In this document: one piece after another, positions 50,796 through 61,299 of the stretch
How the letters are laid out: each line of letters begins with the position of its first letter
Position numbering within the stretch: position 1 is the stretch's first letter
DNA from: Trichobilharzia szidati
Taxonomy: Eukaryota; Platyhelminthes; Trematoda; Strigeidida; Schistosomatidae
Length of the DNA stretch: 64,000 nucleotides
Direction: 5' to 3'
Assembly (NCBI GenBank): GCA_944472155.2
Contig: OX235272.1
Span: forward strand, 17,778,354 to 17,842,353
Made by a program: the position numbers and the translations under genes
Notes under the pieces: generated by a model
The model's database searches: none
The model's input: the letters and a program-made list of their open reading frames with translations, nothing else
What the model was told of the DNA's origin: nothing

Positions 50796-51354
50796 GTTTT
50801 AGTAGCAATTTGGTTAAGTTTTGGGGGTGGAGTTGCTAGCACCACGCCCCAACCCTCCCTCTTTATCCGGGCTTGGGACCGGCTAGAATACTAGTGACCT
50901 AGTAATCTAGGCGTCAAGTCAATTTTGCTTTACGGATCAGAAACTTGGCGGGTCACCAAGAATATTTTCAACAGGTTGCAGACCTTTATCAACAACTGTC
51001 TTCGCTCTATACTGAAGATTAGATGGCCAGAAAGAATCACAAACAAGAAGCTATGGGAACAAACGAAACAGGAACCAATCGCCCAACAAATATGCAGGAG
51101 GAAGTGGAGATGGATTGGACACTCGCTGAGAAGGCCGTTGAGTGACATCGCGCGTCAAGCCCTCGAGTGGAACCCGAAAGGGAAGCGGCGAGTGGGACGT
51201 CCAAGGGTGACATGGAGGAGATCGTGTGAGGAGGAGATGAAACAGTATGGAATAACGTGGACGCAAGTGAAAAGAACAGCAGAAGACAGAAACAAGTGGA
51301 TACGTGTGGTTGAAGCCCTATGTTCCACTAGGAACCCAAGGGAACAATAATAAT
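50796..51354 (+). mobile_element. SINE (minus) fused to RTE-A 3' end (plus) between one TSD pair
   Basis: AATTTTGTTAA occurs at 50785-50795 and 51355-51365. Between them lie the SINE body in minus orientation (50800-50920) and the RTE-A 3' end in plus orientation (50925-51354). Both inside one direct-repeat pair suggests one insertion event, but the repeat is AT-rich and sequential insertion is possible. Confidence 0.55.
50925..51347 (+). pseudogene. RTE-A polyprotein C-terminus, uninterrupted
   Basis: One open frame of 141 codons: MLYGSETWRVTKNIF, TFINNCLRSILKIRWPER, NKKLWEQTKQEPIAQQI, RRKWRWIGHSLRRPLSD, ALEWNPKGKRRVGRP, VTWRRSCEEEMKQYGI, WTQVKRTAEDRNKWIRV, VEALCSTRNPREQ-stop, followed directly by AATAATAAT. 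The most intact 3' coding end among the RTE-A copies and a good reference for the family's C-terminus. The ATG at 50925 is not native; the RT lies upstream in a full element. Confidence 0.85.
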
Positions 51355-51770
51355 AATTTTGTTAACTTATCTTTTCACTCCACCCCTCCCCTTTATGTTT
51401 CGTTTGACTCTCTTAAGAGATAATTTTTCTTGATCTTCTGAGTTCTGCTCACTGTATTACATCATCAACTTCTCATCTGACCTCATGTGCACCGTAATTT
51501 TAAAAATTTTGATCTTCTCTTATCTAATTACGTAACTATTGCTAATTGTCTTTTGTTACCACCTTAACAACACAGCTGTTTACTAATTTTTTTCAAGAAA
51601 CTTCTCTCTACCAAGATTTATATATATACATGTCGTGACACTTAAGACACCCTGTAAATCTCAATGCCTTATTTTACTATAACGCTCTGACACTATGCTT
51701 GCTAATGGACAAAGGTTTGTTAAAAAAAATTTTACACTATTTATTTTTAATAACAAAATTTCAGGTTGTA

Positions 51771-51819
51771 CGCAGCTGATGAGAACCAACGAAATAAAAT
51801 GGATCCAGTTTATTCTGCG
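51771..51819 (+). ncRNA. Hammerhead ribozyme, PLE type (best in window)
   Basis: CGCAG (51771-51775) pairs with CTGCG (51815-51819) as helix I. CTGATGA (51776-51782). GAACCAAC (51783-51790) is a minimal helix II (one G-C plus loop). GAA (51791-51793). ATAAA (51794-51798) pairs with TTTAT (51809-51813) as helix III around ATGGATCCAG. Predicted cleavage is after U51814. All required core bases are present. The weak point is helix II. Confidence 0.7.
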
Positions 51820-51935
51820 CCAATGTTTCTTCTCTCTTTGTTCATATTTTTTTGTAGTTTTTCTTCCCAAGCTCAAAATTATTTTTCTTGCAGAACTTCA
51901 AAATTTATGTATAAATTTTCTTAATATTATTAGAA

Positions 51936-52229
51936 TTCCCTCAGCATGAAAAACAATGTCAAAGTTGAATTTCATTTTTTCCAACCCCTTGCTAACCACA
52001 TTACTTGTGTTCAGTATTATTCAGTATGTGATATCTTAGCGAGTGAGCCTTTTCTCTGGGATATTCAGCCCTATACATGAAGTTACTGAGTCATGAAGTC
52101 GATCACTTGTACAAAGAGTATCAAAAGCATTACATAGTGGTGTACGAATGCATCTAGCTGAGAAGTTAGGTTTCAGTTGTTTTCGTTTGTGATAGCTTTT
52201 CAAACACAAAATGGCTTGAGACGGCTTGT
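51936..52229. other. No feature recognised
   Basis: Unassigned. Confidence 0.4.
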
Positions 52230-52384
52230 TTTTAACTGTCCCAGCAAGTGGAAGACAATGGTATCATTGTATACTACAAATTCAGTCTTTCTTTATTGAA
52301 ATTTATCAAGGGAACCAAATGTAGATATGATAGAGAAGATTTGTACCTCGGGTGGATGATTTTGATATGGTTGTATTCTCTGAG

Positions 52385-52445
52385 CTCGATAGTTAATTTG
52401 CAAACCTTTCATCACCCTACTAGGCGACATCTTCAGCGCCTACTT
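52385..52445 (-). ncRNA. Hammerhead-like motif at divergent PLE end
   Basis: Minus strand: CTGAAGA (complement of 52430-52436), TGTCGCC-loop-GGGTGAT, GAAA (complement of 52407-52410), GGTTTGC. Core boxes are consensus at the right spacing. Helix II pairs approximately (UCGCC with GGGUGA). A decayed relative is at about 54180-54235 (minus). Confidence 0.5.
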
Positions 52446-52569
52446 CAATTTGAAGTGAGCTTTCAGAATTCTCCACTAGTTTATTATTCATCTCTCCCGG
52501 TGGGTGACCTTGGACGTGATTGGTTGTTTTGTGTGTTTTCACACCTCCTAGGCTAATTGTATTGTCACT

Positions 52570-53740
52570 CATTGTTTCTTTGACTTGAACTTTGACCCTT
52601 TGTGTGTGAGGTTTCTTTCTTATCAGTTGATAAATTTTGTCTATCTCGATGTGTCTATTGATTGATGATTCACTGGAATACCAGGCAGGCTTCTAAAAAT
52701 TCTCAAGCATTCTTGGTGTTTCCTCTGTCTAATATTTGAACATTGTCCCAGTCGAATTGATTTCTGTGGTTGTCTGTATGTAGTGATATGAGTGATGGAG
52801 TGGATATCATGTGTTTTGACAGCTAGCTTATGTTCGTGGATACTAAGACGAAGGGGACGTCCACTTTGGCCAGTGTAGTGTTTTTCGCAGTTGATGCAAT
52901 TTATTTTGTAGATGATGTTGGTTTTATCTTCTTTCGCTGTTGAGTCTTCTGGCTGACATAGTGACTTGTGACTTAGTGAAGTGACTTTGTTGGTTTGTGT
53001 ACGACGTGAATTCCTAAAGGTTTGACGAGTCTTGCAGTGATTTCTGATATATCCTTAATATATGGCAGGGCGATTTTCTTTGTGCTTTCCTTAGGGGCTT
53101 TTGGTTTCATAGGTTGGCTTGGGGTTTGTGTCTTTTGATGAAAATTCGTGGATATCCATTCTTTTGGAAGACGTCCATGTGATATCTTTCTTCAATTTTT
53201 CTTAAGGTGGGAGTGCAGCAATGAGTCCTCGTTGGCCCACTTGAATAGTGTTTGTATGCAATTCCTCTTGTGTGCTATTGGATTGTTGCTGTTGTAATTC
53301 AGGATTTGATCTGTGTGAGTTGATTTTGTATAGACTTGAGTTTCTAATTCCCCTGTGGTTGTTCGCTTAACTAAGACGTCCAAAATGGGATTTGGTTCTC
53401 GGATTCCTCTTCTCTTGTGAATTTGATGTCGTTGAAGACGTTTTTTATCAGGTTGTGAGTTTTATCAAACTCATTTCTCTTGATAATTACAAAGGTGTCG
53501 TCTACGTAGCGTATCAAAATCTTGGGTCTGATCTTTGGTAGAATTATGTTTTCGAGCCTTTGCATCACTGCTTCTGCAATTAAACCTGATATTGGCGATC
53601 CCATAAGTGTTCTTTTGACTTGTTCGTATATTTGGCCGTTGAATTGGAAGTACGTTGTTAGACATAGATTTATGCATTCCATCCAGCTTGTGTGTTGCAT
53701 TTTTGATTGTTGTGGAAAACCGGATGATCAAATGATTCAC
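52570..53740 (-). pseudogene. PLE RT (motifs B, C) and GIY-YIG, divergent family
   Basis: Minus 53700-53371: CLTTYFQFNGQIYEQVKRT, LMGSPISGLIAEAVMQRLE (motif B), KILIRYVDDTFVIIKR (motif C), TREEESENQIPF. Frame change, then MDVLVKRTTTGELETQVYTK, SNNPIAHKRNCIQTLFKWA. Stops follow, then FQKNGYPRIFIKRH. After further frame changes the GIY-YIG reads INCINCEKHYTGQSGRPLRL, SIHEHKLAVKTHDIHS. The C-x-x-C and Y-T-G block are visible. Many stops in the last third. Confidence 0.8.
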
Positions 53741-54389
53741 AGAAATGGTTATGGTATGTTGCTAAATTTTTTGGTGTGTAAAGCTATCTTGGAAACTGAT
53801 TTAAGTGGTACTATTAAATGTGAAATTAGTTTCACTTAATTTCAAGCACATTTATTTTTGTGCACCTGAAAAGAACAGTAACTCTAGGTGGTACACAGTA
53901 AAATAGATCTATTTTATTTTGTTGGTATCTTGTCAACTGCTTACTAAGTGGGTAATCAAATTAAGTGGCTAAATTTCAAATTAAGCTTACTTAAATTTGT
54001 TTGAAACACACCCAAACACTGATACTAGAGACAGTTGGAGATATGGCTAAAAAATTGTTCTAAGTGTCTCAGATGCATTCACCCTTGTGTGATGTATATA
54101 ATCTATAACTGTTACTTGGGTTCTGAGTGGAACATACTGCTTAGCAACTAATAGTGTTCTCTGAGCTGGTTAGTTTACTTGCAGAGCTTTCATCATACTT
54201 CTGGACAACATCCCCTTTCAGCGCAATATTTAGCAGAAAGTGAAATGATTGAAATTTCTTCATGAGTGATATAATTGCGTCCGTCTCCCAGTAACCATCT
54301 TTACATATCTACTGACCATTTTCTATTGACTAGGATTTTAAACTTTCTGGTCACCTGATTTACTTTTTATTAGCTAGTATATTTCGCCT
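53740..54389. other. No gene; decayed PLE tail in 54160-54240
   Basis: AGTTTACTTGCAGAGCTTTCATCATAC...CATCCCCTTTCAGCGC is a mutated copy of the motif at 52385-52445. The remainder is unassigned. Confidence 0.4.
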
Positions 54390-54655
54390 ATATTAACGTG
54401 CTTGTTAATTGCATTTTCGTTTGAGTACCAGGCTTCTAGGAATTCCCTGACTGCATTTTTGGTGTTTCCTCTGTCTAAGATTTTGACATTATCCTAATCG
54501 AATTGATGACCATAATTGTCTATATGTATTGGTACCAAAGAATATATATTGTGTCTTTTCACGGCTGATTTGTGTTTTTGGATTCGAATTCGAAGGGGAC
54601 GCCCACTTTGGCTGATGTAATGCTTGTTGCATACTGCTTTGATTTTAGATTCTCA
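54390..54655 (-). mobile_element. PLE GIY-YIG fragment, divergent family (minus)
   Basis: Minus frames: HQPKWASPSNSNPKTQ, IHTDNYGHQFD-type and KCSQGIPRSLVLK correspond to 52680-52880 of the divergent PLE. At DNA level GTACCAGGCTTCTAGGAATTC and GGTGTTTCCTCTGTCTAA are nearly identical to 52677-52732. Fragment only. Confidence 0.6.
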
Positions 54656-54659
54656 TTTC

Positions 54660-54828
54660 ATCCTCTTCTTTTCAGTCCTGTCTGCGTGGCTGCTCAACTG
54701 CCGATAGTCTTTCCTCTCCTGGGCCAACGCGCAGCCTATTGTTTTTTGTTTGAGTTCCACTCAAGCGATGTCCTGGTGCATGGTGTCGCTCAGTAATCTG
54801 TTAATCAGAATATGTCAAATCCACCTAT
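54660..54828 (-). mobile_element. Diverged RTE fragment (minus)
   Basis: TTTTGTTTGAGTTCCACTCAAG...TCGCTCAGTAATCTGTTAA...ATGTCAAATCCACCTATATTTCC follows the RTE order (EWNP... GD ... W-I-G) on the minus strand. It abuts the RTE-A copy in the opposite orientation. Confidence 0.5.
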
Positions 54829-54829
54829 A

Positions 54830-55735
54830 TTTCCTGGGATATCCTGGACCGACGTGAAGAACCTAGAGGACCTGGATTTCGCAGATGATTTATGTTTAAT
54901 GTCACACAAAATCGAAGACTTACAAGCGAAAACCGACAAACTGGTCGAAGAAGCAGCATAGACAGAACTGACTCCAGGTGAACATAGACAAGAAGGAGGT
55001 TATGAAAATAACAAACCAACAACAACAGCAACATCCAGCGCTAATCACCATCAACGGGAGGGATTTGAAAGAGGTTACTTCATTCACTCACTTATCTAGG
55101 GAGCATTGTCTCAATTACAGGCAGATGGAACGGACGAGGATGTCAAATCGAGAATCAGGAAGGCGAGAAACACATTCATCAACCTGAAACCAATCTGGAA
55201 ATCTTCCCTGTCACTCCTCAGCATCAACAACAAAATTCGGATTTTCAATACAAACGTCAAGTCAGTCAGTTCTTCTATACGGATGGATCAGAAACTTGGC
55301 GGCGGGTCACAAAGAATATTTCCAACAGCCTGTTGCACACCTTTATCAACAACTAACTGTCTTCGCTGGCTCTATACTGAAGATCAGATGGCAGGAAAGA
55401 ACAAGAACCAACAAGAAACTATGGGAACAAACAAAACAAACAAGAACCAATCGCCCAACAAATATGCAGGAGAAAGTGGAGATGGATTGGACACTCACTC
55501 GCTGAGGAGGCCACTCGCTGGGTGACATCGCGCGTCAGGCCATAGCTCGAGTGGAACTTGAAAGGGAAGCGGCGAGTGTGACGTCCAAGGGTGACATGGA
55601 GGAGATCGTGTGAAGAGGAGTTGAAACAGTATGGACTAACATGGATGCAGGTGAAAAGTACAGCAGAAGACAGAAGCAAGTGGAGACGTGCAGTTGAAGC
55701 CCTATGTTCCACTAGGAACCCAAGGGAACAATAAA
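54830..55735 (+). mobile_element. RTE-A retrotransposon 3' fragment (plus), motif C to terminus
   Basis: GISWTDVKNLEDLDFADDLC (motif C with intact ADD), LMSHKIEDLQAKTDKLVEEA, a TAG, VNIDKKEVMKITNQQQQQ, TINGRDLKEVTSFTHLS, SSIRMDQKLGG-type shifted frames, KIRWQERTRTNKKLWEQ, then EALCSTRNPREQ and AATAAATAATAATAAAT at 55735. It spans the longest continuous section of RTE-A in plus orientation, from motif C to the terminus. Minus ORFs here are shadows. Confidence 0.85.
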
Positions 55736-55739
55736 TAAT

Positions 55740-56689
55740 AATAAATAAATCTATATTTCCATAAGTATAATTGTCAAGGCGATATGTTTTTAGTTGATTC
55801 ATTGCACAAATACAGACCCTTGTTGCTAATCCTTCCTGGCTGGCCATCTGATCTTCAGTATATATATTTATGTGTATCCCTTTGTATATTATTCTGTTTA
55901 ACCTAATTTAAGACACTGAGCTTACTACACTGTTCACATATAAAGTTAATATATGAATTGTAACACTGAACTAGGACTGTATATGAATGCTGTATGAAAA
56001 GGTTCCCCTTTAATTAAATAAAGCAGAGAGTATCATCTACTTTCTCCTTCTGTCCCATTTCATCATTATCATCAGATTAGGTATTTCATTTAAACAATGA
56101 TAATTAGATTTATTGTTCTATTATTATTGTTGCTATTATCAGTAATGTTGTCATTAATAGTTCTACTACTAACTAATACTACTATTAACTGCACTACTAA
56201 TACTACTAGTACTATAAAAACTGGTCATAAATAAGTACTGCAGTAGTGACTTTATTGAATTGAATACTTTGAACCATAATAATAATAATAATTATGATTA
56301 TATTATCAACATTATTAATAATAATTCATATTTACTTACCATTTAACTGTCTCTTTTTTTCACAAGCAAATTAGATGAACGTACACACATGTAGGTAAGT
56401 TAGAGAAAAAAATGATAAAATCACAATTGGATTTCGTTTATTTTCATTTAATTTTTATATTTCCACATGTTTTTTCCTCTCCTCTCTATTTCAGTTTACA
56501 TATGTTTTTTGTAAAGTAAATAGAGAGAGAGAGAGAAAGAGGGAATGCATCTCTTCCAGATGGAAAGAGAGTCAGTGCTACTCGCAGCTTCGACTGAATA
56601 TATATATTATATTATGCAAAGCAAGAAGGAATATATATATATCTGCAGGATAAAAAGTTAACTATTGATTATGAAAATGCTCAACGCCA
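55740..56689. other. No gene; AT-rich and simple sequence, small RTE scrap at 55820-55860
   Basis: CTGGCTGGCCATCTGATCTTCAGTATA (55833-55859) is an RTE-A scrap (minus). TTATTATTG and ACTACTAAT triplets at 56110-56220, AATAATAAT at 56275-56295, (GA)n at 56522-56538, (TA)n at 56598-56640. Confidence 0.5.
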
Positions 56690-57725
56690 TGGAGTGCCTT
56701 AAACCTTTATCAATCTCATTCAACAGCTATGCAGTGGTGATGCCACATGCTAAGTGATCCACAACGGAGAACTCACTGACGCCTTTCAAGTGAAAAGACG
56801 GGAGTAATACAGGGCTGTCTACTAATACTTATAATATTGCTGATTATGGTGGACTGAATCACACAGAAGACTGTAAGGAGTTAGAAGGCAGAAATACTCT
56901 GGACTGATAAGGAGACTCCAGGAGGTCTGGACTTTGAGGACGGTTTGTGTCAAATGTCACACAAACTCGAAGACCTAGTGATGGAAACTAACAGGTTGTA
57001 AGCAGAATTATGGAAGATAGAACTTCAAGTGAACAAAAAGAAGATAGAAGTGATGAAGACACTTGAAATGTCAGCAAGAATAACAAGCGCTGATCACTAT
57101 CAACGGTAGGAATTTGAACGAGGTCACTTCTTTCGCTGATTTGGAAAGCATCGTTTCAGCTACAGGAGAAATAGATAAATATGTTAAAGGCAGGATCGAA
57201 AAAGCAAAATAGACATTCATTACACTGAAATTAGTGTGGAAATCTGCTGCAATTAGTAGGAAGGTCAATTCGATTCTCCTATAAGTTTCAGAGACTTGAC
57301 TTGCGCGTCACCGAAAGCGTTTTCAACAGGCTTCACACTTTCATCAACAGCTGCCTTTGTTGGCTCAATGTTGAAGATCAAAGAGAAAGAAAGAATAAGT
57401 GACAGTAAACTCTGCCAGGCAACAAACCGACTAAGAATCTTTTGCCACAGAAGCATTAAGAAGGAAAAGAATACAGATCGAATGCATGCTGATTGAGAGG
57501 TCGTTGAGTAACGTCAAGTACCAGGTAGGCCCTCCAGTGGAACCTGAAGAGGAAGCAGTGAGTTGGACGTCTATGAATGACGTGGAGAAGATAGTGTGGG
57601 GAGGAGACTGGAGCTCCTACACAACCGTGGAGTTAGCTAAAGAGAACTCCAGATAACAGAATGTGACGGAGATGTGATGTTGAAGCTCTATGTTCCACAG
57701 GGAATCCAAGGGAACAATAATATAT
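56690..57725 (+). mobile_element. Old RTE subfamily, motif B to terminus (plus)
   Basis: FINLIQQLCSGDAT-type start, GVIQGCLLILIILLIMVD (motif B), then DFEDGLCQMSHKLEDLV (motif C with ADD changed to EDG), VNKKKIEVMKTL, TINGRNLNEVTSFADLESI, a decayed middle, RIKEKERISDSKLCQA, and EALCSTGNPREQ with AATAATATATAT at 57715. More diverged than RTE-A. It preserves the full order motif B to 3' tail. Confidence 0.7.
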
Positions 57726-58124
57726 ATCAAATAACTTTTACTGCCTATGCATATATCGTATCTTTATTGGTATTTGTTACAATATGAATGCAAATTGATG
57801 TACATTTTTAAAAGTCAATTAGAATTCTCTTACTATTGAAAGTCACCTTTATGCTACCATTGCAGTAGCATTCTCACTCCTTTTTCGTTTAACCTAAACC
57901 AAAGTAGCAGACATAATGTTCTGTATTCATATGTGTTGCCGTCACCTGAGAGTAAAAGCGTGTCATTTAGGACTTACAGAGAGAAAACATTCCCCATCAT
58001 ATAAATCCAGTGCTGACAGTAACCTAAAATCACAGTATACAACCAATATTTGTTGTTAGTCTCACAGTTCAACATCTGCCTGCACCTTGATTCGCAATAA
58101 GATCGCTAGTATGTCGGAATAGGG
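57726..58124. other. No feature recognised
   Basis: Unassigned. Confidence 0.4.
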
Positions 58125-58865
58125 ATTACGCAGCGATTTTAGAACTGTTTGGTGTGTTGGTCAGTTAAAATCCATGTTGCTTTTGCATATTCTTGTGTTT
58201 GTACACGCTCCCTCCGATCACCAAATCACTGAAAGCTCAGAAGTCTGCGAATAATTCTCCATTCTCATTCATTTTGCCGAGTGAGAGATCTCTCGACCCA
58301 TGATGAGTTCAGTTCCCAGTTTGGCTGGCATTCATATCGCCTATGAGGATTTGAATGTCACCATTTGGAATGTTGTCCATTACTGTTTGTAGTTGTCTCT
58401 AAAAATCCTTCTTCTTCTCTTGTTTCTCATTGTTTGTAGCACTGTGAGGAGCATTTGATAATTGTAACCTTCCTTCCTTCCTCTTGAGTTGAATCTTGCT
58501 GTCATAATCCTGCATGAGGAGATTGGTTCCCACTGCATAAGGACTTTCCTGACACTGATGACATCATGATAGCCACTCACTGCCTCAGTGTGCTCCTGAT
58601 TGTAGTCTGGAAGACTGGACTGGAGTAGATTACTGACTCTGAAGTTGATAATTTTGATAATCCACATCCATTCCATCTGCTCTCGCAGATACCCAGCACT
58701 TCTGTGCCACATCTTCGCATTTCGTTAGCTACCTGGTCAGCCTTCCCAGTGTCGTACATTGTACGGACATTCCACGTCTTCATTATTTTTCTTGCTTTCA
58801 ACGGAAGAAGACAAATCGGCTGATTGTCCTCCAGAAGGCTTTCACTAGCCTGCTGTGTCATTTCG
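58125..58865 (-). pseudogene. RTE apurinic/apyrimidinic (AP) endonuclease domain (minus)
   Basis: Minus strand: MKTWNVRTMYDTGKADQVAN, CGTEVLGICESRWNGCG (the conserved E-x-R-W), a broken stretch, ARFNSRGRKVTIIKCYS-type, QTVMDNIPNGDIQILIGDMN with the G-D-x-N-A motif, and FADF-stop, LVIGGSVYKHKNMQKQHGF. These are the APE blocks W-N-V-R-T, E-x-R-W, G-D-M-N-A and N-x-L-x-x-x-G...F...H-K...A-T-W. The only 5' part of an RTE in the window. The domain nicks target DNA. Stops and indels inactivate it. Confidence 0.8.
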
Positions 58866-58894
58866 CCTCTCCGATTCGGGCGAAGAAAAAGATT

Positions 58895-59068
58895 TTTATT
58901 TGAAATTTTGTATTTTTAATAATTTTCCTTGTGCGTTGAAGTTTCATTGGCAGTTTGTTAGCTTATGTGACGTAGGGTCGCTAGCCACATGGCCAATCTT
59001 CCCTCTTTACCCAGGTTTGGGACTGGCTAGAAAACTAGCAGACTAGTTAACTAGGCGAGGTTAAAAGT
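58895..59068 (-). mobile_element. Diverged SINE body (minus)
   Basis: GCGTTGAAGTTTCATTGGCAG, GGGTCGCTAGCCACATGGCCAA, TTTGGGACTGGCTAGAAAACTAGC. Aligns with 45075-45215 in the opposite orientation. No tRNA head. Confidence 0.55.
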
Positions 59069-59129
59069 GCAAGAACTACGATCAAATTTTTTCAACGCAC
59101 ATGTATTTCAGTTGTTAGATTTCATTCAC

Positions 59130-59270
59130 GAACCAACATCGGTTGGAGAGATCACTGAAAACCGAGGCGTATTAGACTGCTCTTTCTTCCTGTTTCGGGG
59201 GTCTTTATCAATGTGCACCCTGGTTTTCAATGACTTCTCTAACTGATGCCGGTTCGTGATGAAAACCTAA
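59130..59270. repeat. Fold-back SINE end with hammerhead remnant
   Basis: TTTCATTCACGAACCAACATCGGTTGG... (59138-59180) and its inverted copy CAATGACTTCTCTAACTGATGCCGGTTCGTGATGAAAACC (59228-59268) flank a short core. The minus-strand core has TTGATAA, AGACCCCCGAAACAGGAAGAAA, a decayed hammerhead of the tRNA-Thr-like type. Same layout as 4812-5032, with the tRNA part lost. Confidence 0.6.
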
Positions 59271-59448
59271 CATATGAAATTAGTGCAAAACCTCAGAAAT
59301 CCTATAATCTTAATATTGCACACTTATTATCAGTCTATTTTGTTTCACACTGTAAACAGTGTGGACTTTTCCGCGAGGCTTTAGTGACAATGCTCAAAGA
59401 AGGGTTATGATCAGGGAAATCTGAATTGCGAAAATATATATCTAATCT

Positions 59449-59868
59449 ATAATAATGTATGTGTATGGGTGAACAATTGTATATCATTTGTTAGCATTTT
59501 TCAAGAAGGTACATATATTCGGGATAATACATTGAACTTGTGAACTGGTGATACATATCAAATTCATTTATAAATCAAGATATGTCATGCATCCGCTAAC
59601 ATAACACTGTCACGGTTATTCAGATTTTTGGGATTCACCCATATATATGTAATGCCTTTGCTATCAGTCATCCTCAGTATATTCGCGAATTAGCAGGAGT
59701 TGGGATTCATGGGCTGGCCATTGGATCAGTTCACAGTGGCTGAATAGTCTACGAACTCCCTTTGTAACCAGAAGGTACTAGTTCGATCTCAGTGCCTGTA
59801 TAATGCTGAAGAGTCCCATTCTAGTGCAAAACACCTGTAAAGTGCTCATTGGTTTTTTCATAGTGGTC
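59449..59868 (+). repeat. Direct repeat, left copy (PLE scrap plus SINE)
   Basis: About 90% identical by eye to 60738-61116 except for a block of about 40 bp (59512-59560) absent there. It contains a minus PLE C-terminal scrap (TTGGGATTCACCCATATATATG, 59629) and a plus tRNA-Thr-like SINE piece (CACAGTGGCTGAATAGTC...TGTAACCAGAAGGTACTAGTTCG). It ends exactly where the CR1 copy begins. Confidence 0.8.
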
Positions 59869-60737
59869 TGCACGTTTCTCGAATTCACTTCTGCTTTCGA
59901 CTCTGTACCTAGATGTCTCTTGCTAAATAAGCTCACTTTGACATAAGCTGAGTCCTGGGTCACTAACTGATTGCATTCCTACTTCTCTAACAGAATGCAG
60001 TACAACGTATACAAAGGTAAATCCTCCTCTGCTGTGCTCACTGTAGCTGATGTCCCCCAAGGTGCTGTACTCTCCCCACTTCTCTTTTCTTTCTTTCTAC
60101 ATGACTTACCATCTTCAAATGACATTAATTTCGTCAAATATGCTTAGGACCTGACTGTATCTTTGCCTGTCAAATGTCATAGTGACTGCTCTAAACTGAA
60201 TGGCTTTCTGTCAGAAATCAGTCAGTGGTCCAAGGTAAACGGTTTCACCTTAAACCCCTCCAAATGCAAAACAGTCAATTTCACCTTTAGGCATAAATCC
60301 GACCTAAACAAACTGGTTGGCTCCCACGAGGTGTGCAACATTGATGGCACTGAAATAGAAACCAAGTCGGAAATTAAATACCTAGGCGTCATTCTATCAG
60401 GTGATCTCTCCTGGTCGTCTCATATCTTGGCGATTTCTAAGAAAATATTCTCTCTCTTTTTTTCCGTTATGTGCCGCTTTGTTTATTTCTCTCGCTCATA
60501 CCAGTAAATATGACAGCTCCTACTTTTCTAACACCTTCAAACACTCTGTTCAACTTTGGCTTTGCTACCGACATGCCAATATGTTGTTGTCATAATGAAC
60601 TGAGATTTCCTCAATCTGTGTAGAATTTTATTTATTGATAATGTACCAAGTGGATGCAATACTGTAGTAAAAATGCTGAGAATTCCATTCTGTATCACAA
60701 GTACTCTTTTGGAATAAAGCAAATTATTATTATCCAT
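59869..60737 (+). mobile_element. CR1-like retrotransposon between two long direct repeats (plus)
   Basis: CTFLEFTSAFDSVPRCLLLN (motif A area), ADVPQGAVLSPLLFSFFLHD (motif B), NFVKYA-stop-DLTVSLP (first catalytic Asp of motif C replaced by TAG, at about 60145), then 114 open codons (60163-60507: CHSDCSKLNGFLSEISQW, EIETKSEIKYLGVILS), and a deletion leading quickly to the 3' UTR and TTTGGAATAAAGCAAATTATTATTATCC. The 5' truncation point is 59869. Confidence 0.8.
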
Positions 60738-61116
60738 AATAATGTATGTGTATAGGTGAACAATTGTATATCATTTGTTAACATTTTTCAAGAAGTTGAT
60801 ACATGTCAAATTCATTTATAAATCAAGATTTGCCATGCATCCGCTAACATAACACTGTCACGGTTATTCAGATTTTTGGGATTCACCCATATATATGTAA
60901 TGCCTTTGCTACCAGTCATCCCCAGTATATTTGCGAATTAGCAGGAGTTGGGATTCATGGGCCGGCCATTGGATCAGTTCACAGTGGCTGAATAGTCTAC
61001 GAACTCCCTTTGTAACCAGAAGGTACTAGTTCGATCTCAGTGCCTGAATAATGCTGAAGAGTCACATTCTAGTGCAAGGCACCTGTAAGGTGTTCACTGG
61101 CTTTTTCATAGTGGTC
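60738..61116 (+). repeat. Direct repeat, right copy (PLE scrap plus SINE)
   Basis: Second copy of 59449-59868, starting at the CR1 3' end and ending at GTGGTC. It has the same PLE scrap (60882) and SINE piece (60969-61090), with scattered substitutions. Confidence 0.8.
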
Positions 61117-61139
61117 CTCTAATTGGTGTCAACTCAGGA

Positions 61140-61298
61140 CCAAACCTGTAACCAATAAAATACCCGCAAGCTAACACTTTACAAAAGCAACAGTTTACTT
61201 AATTTTGTTTTAATGGCTTAGTCTCTCACAAAATTAATAACATATATTTCGAAGTCCTATTTAAGTTCCATCGTCAGTGATACTCCACGGAGATCAAA
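61140..61298 (-). mobile_element. PLE-type 3' end with hammerhead-like motif (minus)
   Basis: Minus strand: CTGACGA (complement of 61271-61277), TGGAACTTAAATAGGACTTC, GAAAT (complement of 61246-61250). Core boxes are consensus; helix II pairing is poor. No coding part adjoins, so the PLE assignment rests on similarity of layout to the other PLE ends. Confidence 0.4.
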
Positions 61299-61299
61299 T

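Larger units (their letters stand above)
50230..51935 (+). mobile_element. PLE insertion interrupted by a SINE/RTE insert (plus)
   Basis: 50230-50348 resembles the complement of 51818-51935 (for example CAATGTTTCTTCTCTCTTTG at 51821 against its complement near 50325), giving inverted ends. The GIY-YIG gene lies at 50355-50747. The tail is cut at about 50796 by a SINE plus RTE-A and resumes at 51355, finishing with the hammerhead at 51771-51819. Confidence 0.7.
52230..53740 (-). mobile_element. Divergent PLE, truncated (minus)
   Basis: Coding homology from about 53740 (just before motif B) to about 52570, then a tail to 52370 with a hammerhead-like block. 52245-52320 separately resembles the fold-back arm at 24465-24540 (GGTATCATTGTATACTACAAATT). 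The protein differs from the other PLEs (MGSPISG, YTGQSGR), so it is a further family. Confidence 0.75.
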
